Source: Nymphaea colorata
Taxonomy: Eukaryota > Streptophyta > Magnoliopsida > Nymphaeales > Nymphaeaceae
Direction: 5' to 3'
Length of the DNA stretch: 64,000 bases
Assembly (NCBI RefSeq): GCF_008831285.2
Contig: NC_045139.1
Coordinates: forward strand, 25,894,412 to 25,958,411
The notes under the pieces are model-generated. The model had not been told where the DNA came from. It ran no database searches and saw only the letters and a program-made list of their open reading frames with translations. How positions within the stretch are numbered: position 1 is the first letter of the stretch; each line of letters opens with the position of its first letter. Position numbers and translations under genes: made by a program. Below are positions 57,723-64,000 of this stretch, in pieces.

Positions 57723-60700
57723 AACAACAAAATTAACAAATTAACATTATGTCTTTCTATCAATAATTCAACAAAAAAGAAAGCAAATTGTCTCTTGTAA
57801 GATCCCATATCTGAGTCGTATCGACCTGCAGATATCAATTTCTTGAAGAGTTCGTGTTACTTGGAAAGTTAGTTTACTCTGCTGTGTAGTAAATATTACT
57901 AGGTGAACTGATCATGTAGCTTGACATTCTGTCCTGTGATTCCCAATTCTTTTCTTGCAAGTGCCCCATTTTGCTGGGATTATTTTTAAACTGCTTTTGT
58001 TTTTGAAATGTCTTATGGCAGCTATTGGTCTTACTTGTGACTGGAGTTTGGTAGTGTTGACACTGAGATCTTTATTCAATAAATGCATTCTGCTGCATGA
58101 TAATCTAGATGTGTACTTTATGTGATCCACAAACAAGCTGGTTTCTGTTGCAGTCATGAGAAATTAGTCATAAGAGTTGTAAATTTGCTGAATGGATTGT
58201 TTTTAGTTTTTACACTTCATAGGTCTATACCAGAATTAGTAGAATATAATGTAGGCATAATGAAAACTTGGAACAATTGAAACATATCTATTTCTATTTA
58301 TCATTCTTATATATTTCTTCTGATAACAACCAGATGGATTTTGTTTGCAACACATGGCACAAAAAATAAGCTTGAAGACTTATGAGACATAATCTGAAAG
58401 CCTAATAAAAAATGTCACTTGAAACAACTGAACCATGTTTTTTTCTATTTTACTTTCACATATATTTATTTTGCTAGCAAGGGAATGAATATTGTTTGCA
58501 ACATATGGCACAAAAAAGCTTGAAGGAAATAATGAAAGGAAAATTTTCCACAAACTTAACAGATGAGGTAGAGTAGAAATATGCAAAGGATAACTATGGC
58601 AGTGTTTCAAGATCCGGTCATGCTTATGTACAAAAGCAAGTTTGGGTATATTTGCTTGATGTTCAAGGATCTCTAAATTGGATTAGCTGATAGGTGACAT
58701 TGCGATATCTCCTACAGATTGTCTCAAATTACCTTTTTTTTCAGTAGCATATAAAATCTTCAAGAAAAGAATATCCCAATATTTAAAAGTTTGTACTCCT
58801 CTGGTGGAAATCCCATGAAAATGGTTTGTGCATACGAGATGAAAAAAAACACAAAAACCCAAAAAGGATTACATACATCTGAATAATATTGTGACAAAAA
58901 CATGGTATCTAATAATCATTAATTTTGTGAAAAGTGTCTCACATTTTGGCATTATATCAACCGCTAAAAACATGAGGTTAGAGATGGAATTATTGAGGAA
59001 AGGCTGATATTTATTACCATGGGTCTGTGTATGTTGATCAGGTTTGATAAGCCAGAAAGCTCAAAACTGTTTATTTTTAAGATCCTTGTAAAAGAATATA
59101 ATCTTCACATTCTAGATACTTGACTCCTGGATCTTTGCTTTGTTTTGTGGAAATGTTACACCTTATGGTTAGTTTTATTAAAGCATTATTCCAATATGAG
59201 TTTAAGCTATAATGCAGGTTTGTAAGTTCAAGCTTAAAGGGTATCTTCTAAATATATATACATGTGTGCATGCGTGTACATGCACATAAGCAGGGATAGG
59301 AACCTGCATGTGCATTCGTACAACAAATTCACGTGCCTTATCTTCTCCGTGTATGTAGGTGTGGCGTGTGTGCGCATGTGCATTTGTGGTGTGTGTGCAA
59401 CTGTGCATGCATACATGGTGTCTGTGTGTGTATGTTGTAAATTACCTATCATATGTTTAGCAATCTTCCTTTACCTTGTGGTCTGGTATGTTCACCGTAA
59501 GTGCAGGCATTTTATGTTGTTAAATTATAAAAATATGTAATGGATCAAAAGTGATCCTTTAGAAACACTGGACAGGTCTAGCAGATAGTTGCCAGTACTT
59601 ATTTTCCAAACTTGCAAATAAACAAACTTATTTTCCTTTTCTCAGTCGCAGAGATTCTTTGTGTAGCAGTTTTCATATATCATATAAAGAGGTTAAATTT
59701 TAGCCGTTCTTTAGACCTTTTCTTTCTTTAAACGTGGTCTTACTTTGCATGGGCATCTTCGGAAGCTGGAAAGCTCAGATTAAGTAATGACTTTTATGGT
59801 AGTAGCTAGTGTTGGCCAGCAGTATAGGCAGTGCTGTCTGATTCTGTTAGGTGAAATTTACAGCAAATTCAGGTATTCAAATGTGTGTAATTCTTCTATT
59901 GGTTCTAACTTCTAAGCAATTGAATAAATGGAACTGTAGTTCGCCATTTCATGAACATGAGTTTTTTCTCACATTTCATATGAAGAGGTTAAACCTTAGC
60001 TGTTCTTTAGATTTCATTTTATACTCTCTTTATACTGATGGGCCTTATTTCGTTTTGCATCTTCAAATCCTGGGAGGTTGTAATTCAATCATAACTTTTG
60101 TGGTTAATTTGATGTTGGGAAGCAGTTGACTATGATATTTGGTCCTAGTTAGCTGAAATTTATAAAAGTTTCAGTTATCCAGATGGAAAAATGGTTTAAT
60201 TGATTCTAAGCAATTCATGAATGAGAATCTATGATTCTACATTTAATGGAAAATGGGTAGTTAAATTCATGGTATTTCAGTCAACTCGGAGACATTGTTG
60301 ATGAAAACATGCTTAACAGCTATGTGGTGCTTGTTTAACTATGTAGCATAAGTCTAGGGATATGATTCTTTGTTCCTTTTGCAGCAGCATTCTAATGGAA
60401 TGCACCATTTTAAAATTATGAAAGGTCGATGAGTTTTATTTAACAAGTTTCTAGTCTTTGTAGTATTTTACTAATTGGTGGTAATCAGAGTCAATTACAA
60501 GCAAGTAGTGAACTCGTTTGGGTATACGAACAACTTTCAAATTGATTGTTTCTATCAGGGGACTTTCTTGATTATCGTTTTCTGTCACTGCAATTGCACT
60601 TGTCCATTCTGCCCTTATTGTTAAATTTTCCTCTTCAAACTTTATTAACTTTCTTTTGAAAAAAATTAGTAGAAAGCTTTGATTGTGCATATGTTTCACA

Positions 60701-61680
60701 AGTTAATTGTAACTGCTTTTCTATTTTAGTCTGCTGTTAGTGATGGTACCTCAAGTTTGTGACTTTGAGAAACTAAATTTTCCAATTTATAGCTATTTTG
60801 GGATTATGCATTCAGTTAACTATATTTACTTAACCCTGGTAATCAGAGTCGTTGCCAAGCTAGTGGTCAGCTCGTTTGGGTACATACTCATTGATTCTAT
60901 TCAAAGATGATGTTGATCATCATTCTGTCATTTTATGGTCTTCCATGTGCTTCATAAGTTTTTAATCTATTCAAGCAAGTCTTTAGTTTCACAAAAATTG
61001 TTATTTGTTTCAAAATTTCTTGCTGATGCTGTGGGTGTATTGACAATAGCTTTGCAACAGGTGCTGTACTGCTATTTATATCTAATTCATATAATAGGTC
61101 TAAGGAATCTCTGTCTTCTCAGTGTGTATTGCATATTACTGAAAACCAACTGCAAAACGTAGCTACCAATATGTTCTCAGTGATTTCTCAATCATCCCTT
61201 TTCTGTTGATAATCTCTGGAAATGTTGAAAAATATATGTAATCTTGAAGATATGAAGTTGGAAAAATATAATTATATAAAAAAGATCTATCCAATGAACA
61301 TAAATGAAACAAAAGCTAGATCTGGTCTGCAATCTGATTATTCTTAACTTCGGTTAGTTGATGTTTACTTTGAAGGTTATATATATCAAATTTCACGCTA
61401 TACTTTTAAAGAATATTTTTTGTACACATGCTGTTTCTTATTTCAAGTTATTTAGGCCGCATGGTTCTCTTGAAACCAGTGTGCCTTTGAATGGATTATT
61501 AACTTTTTCACAGATCAATGAGTGCATAAACTTAGTTTGTATTTTCTTTGATAGGCTGCAGTTGCAGTCTTTTGTTATTTAAATATTTGTCTCTTCTTGC
61601 AAAATAACGTGTAGGTGACACTGGTGAAGATGGTGAATGAGGCTACAGCGAATATAGCTGATTGGGAGAAAGACAAATGA
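55576..61680 (+). CDS. Hydroxyproline O-arabinosyltransferase (HPAT/RDN1-like, GT95), 8 exons
   Basis: Exons: 55576-56007, 56184-56251, 56357-56558, 56766-56863, 56984-57053, 57160-57231, 57408-57521 and 61615-61680. All introns are GT-AG, and the joined frame of 1122 nt gives 373 aa, close to the family's length. The ATG at 55576 has A at -3 and G at +4. Residues 11-33 form one membrane anchor after a short N-terminus, as in a type II Golgi protein. The catalytic part includes YSQWQCRIMYYWYKK (88-102), MGGFTRVLHSG, NRPWAFVQWL, the AEPDH motif (172-176, DxD-like), GPITDIDPIGNSP, APTWMN and HYTYGCDYNMK. HPATs add L-arabinose to hydroxyprolines of extensins and CLE peptides in the Golgi; RDN1 members control nodule number in legumes. 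The wording is nearest HPAT3/RDN1. Oddities: a 4.1-kb last intron and a tandem copy of the exon end after the stop. Confidence 0.93.
57522..61614 (+). other. Last intron of the HPAT gene, 4093 bp
   Basis: It begins GTATGT and ends CGTGTAG. The other six introns are about 105 to 210 bp. It holds a TA/CA microsatellite (57657-57721), a GT-rich stretch (59250-59435), a diverged duplication of about 290 bp (about 59668-59950 and 59960-60245; landmark AAGAGGTTAAA...TTAGC.GTTCTTTAGA) and a shorter repeat pair (GGTAATCAGAGTC...CTCGTTTGGGTA at about 60479 and 60838). No gene was recognised inside. The size suggests insertions, now decayed. Confidence 0.8.
57657..57721. repeat. (TA)n-(CA)n compound microsatellite
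   Basis: Short TATG repeats, then TA, then CA dinucleotide repeats, inside the last HPAT intron. Confidence 0.9.
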
Positions 61681-61743
61681 TTGCTGATGGTGAACGAGGC
61701 TGCAGCCAATATCGGTGATTGGGACAAAGACAAATGATTGCTG
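61630..61743 (+). repeat. 57-bp tandem duplication of the HPAT C-terminal exon end
   Basis: 61630-61686 and 61687-61743 are copies with six differences. The unit is 19 codons long, so the frame is kept. Each copy codes MVNEA.ANI.DW.KDK, a TGA and two leucine codons. The first TGA (61678-61680) ends the gene. Three of the six changes are synonymous and three conservative (T/A, A/G, E/D). Confidence 0.92.
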
Positions 61744-64000
61744 AAGAAGTACGGGAAACATGGTTCATTTTTGCAGAATTTTTCACCAATAGAGGTCTCC
61801 AACTGTACAAGCTAGATAGATGTCTTGTTGCAATCGTGCAAGATGGAAATGAAAATATAAAAGTTTCGGCTTTGATACGACAGAGAAGGTTGAGAAATAT
61901 TTCATGACTAAACTTTCTCGTTAATCAACCCTGGAGACCGTCCGATGCAATTCAGATCATCTTGGTTGTGTACAAAAGTAGTTTCCTGTTTAAACATATT
62001 TTAACAAATAAGAAGCTTTAGACAGGATGCCTTGTTTCTCTCTCGAGCTCTGCCAAAGTTGCATAGTGACATCCACTCTTTTGAGCCATTGGTGGTGGTT
62101 CTTTCTTAAAAACTTTTGTACTTTCAGGCGTCGGTTTGTTTGTATTGAAAGTAGTGATGTGTGACCTTTTCCTATGTTGTTCTCTTCACAAGAGAGTATC
62201 TTTTATAATTTGCAATTTTTGGCAACTTTTTCCTGAATTTTTTCACCTGCATCAATGGAAGTTGATTCAGACGGCTGGTTACTGGTCAGGGGCCAGTGAG
62301 TTGATCCGGCAAGTGAGGTCATAAATTCTTCATAGAGAGAGAGAGAGAGAGAGAGAAATGATTTACTCAACATTGCAAAAAACCACCCACCAACAAGTTG
62401 TTGGGCGACCCAAGAATGTCCCCATACAACACAAGAGAGAATAGAAAAATAAAACAGAGATAGAGAGAGAGGCCCTTGGAATCCAACGCCCTTTCCTTCA
62501 ACTTAATTTGGCTAACTTGACCTATAGAAAAATTGTCGTAGTTCAGCAGCTCTTGCCCAAAGAAAGAGATAAAGAGAAAGGAGAGATTGGGGACAAAAGC
62601 TGAGATCAAAGTTGGCTCTAAAACATGGATCCAACTAAGCACCCTCTACCGGAAAAGAACAAAAAATCAACAAATGGGTTGTATCGTGGACTCCCCCACA
62701 TAAAACTATCCCCGAGATCTATCACTGGAAAATTTTGAAAAATGTTGGAAATAACAAAGAATTTAATGGATAAGAAAAATAAATAAAAAAAATCCTACAC
62801 TGCTTGTTGGGTGCCTCGCCGCAGTCGTGCGCGGGTGACCACAGGCCTGCCGGAGGCAGCCATGGCACTTTCTGTCTGAGAGGGAACTCAAAGAGGGACA
62901 GGGAAAGACGAGAGAGAAAAGACGAAGTAAAAGAAAAGAAAAAACAAAGGTAAAGCGGGTGATGCAGTTAGTCAAAGGGTTGGATTAAATTTTATAAGTC
63001 ATTTCAGATCTGCCCCATCGTTTTCTGTATTTGCTAGAAACAGTGTTATAATAAAAAGATGTCAATGGCACATCGTTTTCTTAAAAAATAATTGCAAAAA
63101 GTGATCTACAAAACTTTTGAATGGTTCCAAGTTTTCATCGTGAAGCTTAACACTTCGCCTCGTTTCCCAGGCTTAGAACTGTGCTTAGCTTCGTCGCTTT
63201 TAACAAACATTGGCTTGATAGAGCGTGATTGTTAGTAGACATCTCTGACATTACGGTGGAGCAGCTATATTATGAAATGAAATACCATTTTTAAGTTGAT
63301 TTAACTATAGTTTATTTATGTATGGTAGCTGTTAAAAATCAGTATTTAACAATCTCATCGGTGTTTCAATCAGAACAATCTCCGGTTCTTGTAAAACTCG
63401 GATGTATGTCTCAACTTTATTAAGCTTGGTTGAAATTGGTAGGAAACGAATACAAAGATATCTTGTGTCTAGTTTTAGATGGAGATATGGGCTTGTGCGT
63501 GGCTCCTTAGCGCTTCTTTATTTTCACATAAGCTTCAGATGTGAAAATATGTGAATGATTGCCTCCTGCCACTGCGTCTCATCATGATAATAACACTGCT
63601 CTGCTTCTTGAAGCTAACAAGTCGAACCCTTTAGCTAGTTACACGAATGTTTCAGAACTAAAAGAGTTTGGATCCGCAATAATTAAAGTTGAAGTTGAAC
63701 TTTTATCAAAATTTGTCCTCACATTCAATTTCAAATTTATGGTCTTTTTCTTGTTTGCAATTGTTTAATTTTCTATTTTATCTTTAGATTTTTGTAGCCT
63801 GCATGTTTTTAGTTGGACGTACATGTTATGTAACTTTTCTTTTTTTTCAATCCTTAATGTAGGTCTATGTTTGTAGTCAATGAATTTGAAATACTTGGTT
63901 GGTTTAAGTTTGCCTTCAAATTTTAGATATTTGAAACTTAAGAATTTTTAAAAATTTAAAGTTTGTACTTATTTACATTCCTTTTTTCCTGTTCAAGGTT
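61744..64000. other. 3' UTR and downstream intergenic region
   Basis: No further gene was recognised. The HPAT 3' UTR probably extends some hundred bases past 61743, but no clear polyadenylation signal was fixed. A (GA)n tract lies at 62334-62356. 62800-62870 is locally GC-rich without a coding frame. The remaining frames are short and motif-free. Confidence 0.4.

Noticed and set aside
59202-59540. Frames rich in H, T, C and V near 59.3 kb
   Set aside because: They are translations of a GT-rich stretch in the last HPAT intron.
62763-62975. Minus-strand frame at 62.8 kb
   Set aside because: It is short, without a domain, and lies in a locally GC-rich but otherwise featureless region.

Overview
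The window is nuclear DNA of a flowering plant. It is AT-rich with long (AT)n and (GA)n microsatellites, full of degraded Copia and LINE retrotransposons, and holds two genes of plant-specific or plant-expanded families. No rRNA, tRNA, CRISPR or bacterial-type feature was seen. I cannot name the species.

Two genes look intact. (1) At 10313-12250 (+) an intronless half-size ABCG transporter of 645 aa, closest from memory to the ABCG4/ABCG8 group, sits as a GC-rich island in AT-rich DNA. (2) At 55576-61680 (+) an eight-exon hydroxyproline O-arabinosyltransferase (HPAT/RDN1-like, GT95) encodes 373 aa. All seven introns are GT-AG and keep the frame. Its last intron is about 4.1 kb, and the end of its last exon is duplicated in tandem just past the stop codon. 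The two genes share no pathway that I can see.

Most of the rest is mobile DNA. 3.07-7.15 kb is an old plus-strand Copia relic. 7.87-8.06 kb is a near-palindrome of about 188 bp. 16.1-20.6 kb is a tandem array of five units with a period near 0.98 kb. 22.1-31.0 kb is a minus-strand Copia element with both LTRs, invaded by a 3.35-kb LINE (23627-26978) that is flanked by a 10-bp target-site duplication, and carrying a Tourist-like MITE in its leader. 37.2-43.6 kb holds two related, decayed minus-strand LINEs about 3.1 kb apart. 45897-51130 is the best preserved Copia element, with LTRs, PBS, polypurine tract and a 5-bp AGGTA target-site duplication; it is dead through stops, frameshifts and a 35-bp inverted templated insertion. 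Just downstream lie relic exons resembling alpha-SNAP. Short terminal-inverted-repeat elements occur at 21.0, 30.3, 35.7 and 52.8 kb.

The most interesting observations are: repeated matches to the MSA (G2/M, MYB3R-binding) consensus in the Copia LTRs; the 35-bp foldback insertion in its integrase; the duplicated C-terminal exon end of the HPAT gene; the precise LINE-in-Copia nesting; the X-Y-X'-X-Y' palindrome; and the five-unit array in which one short reading frame stays open. I found no convincing new multi-gene system.
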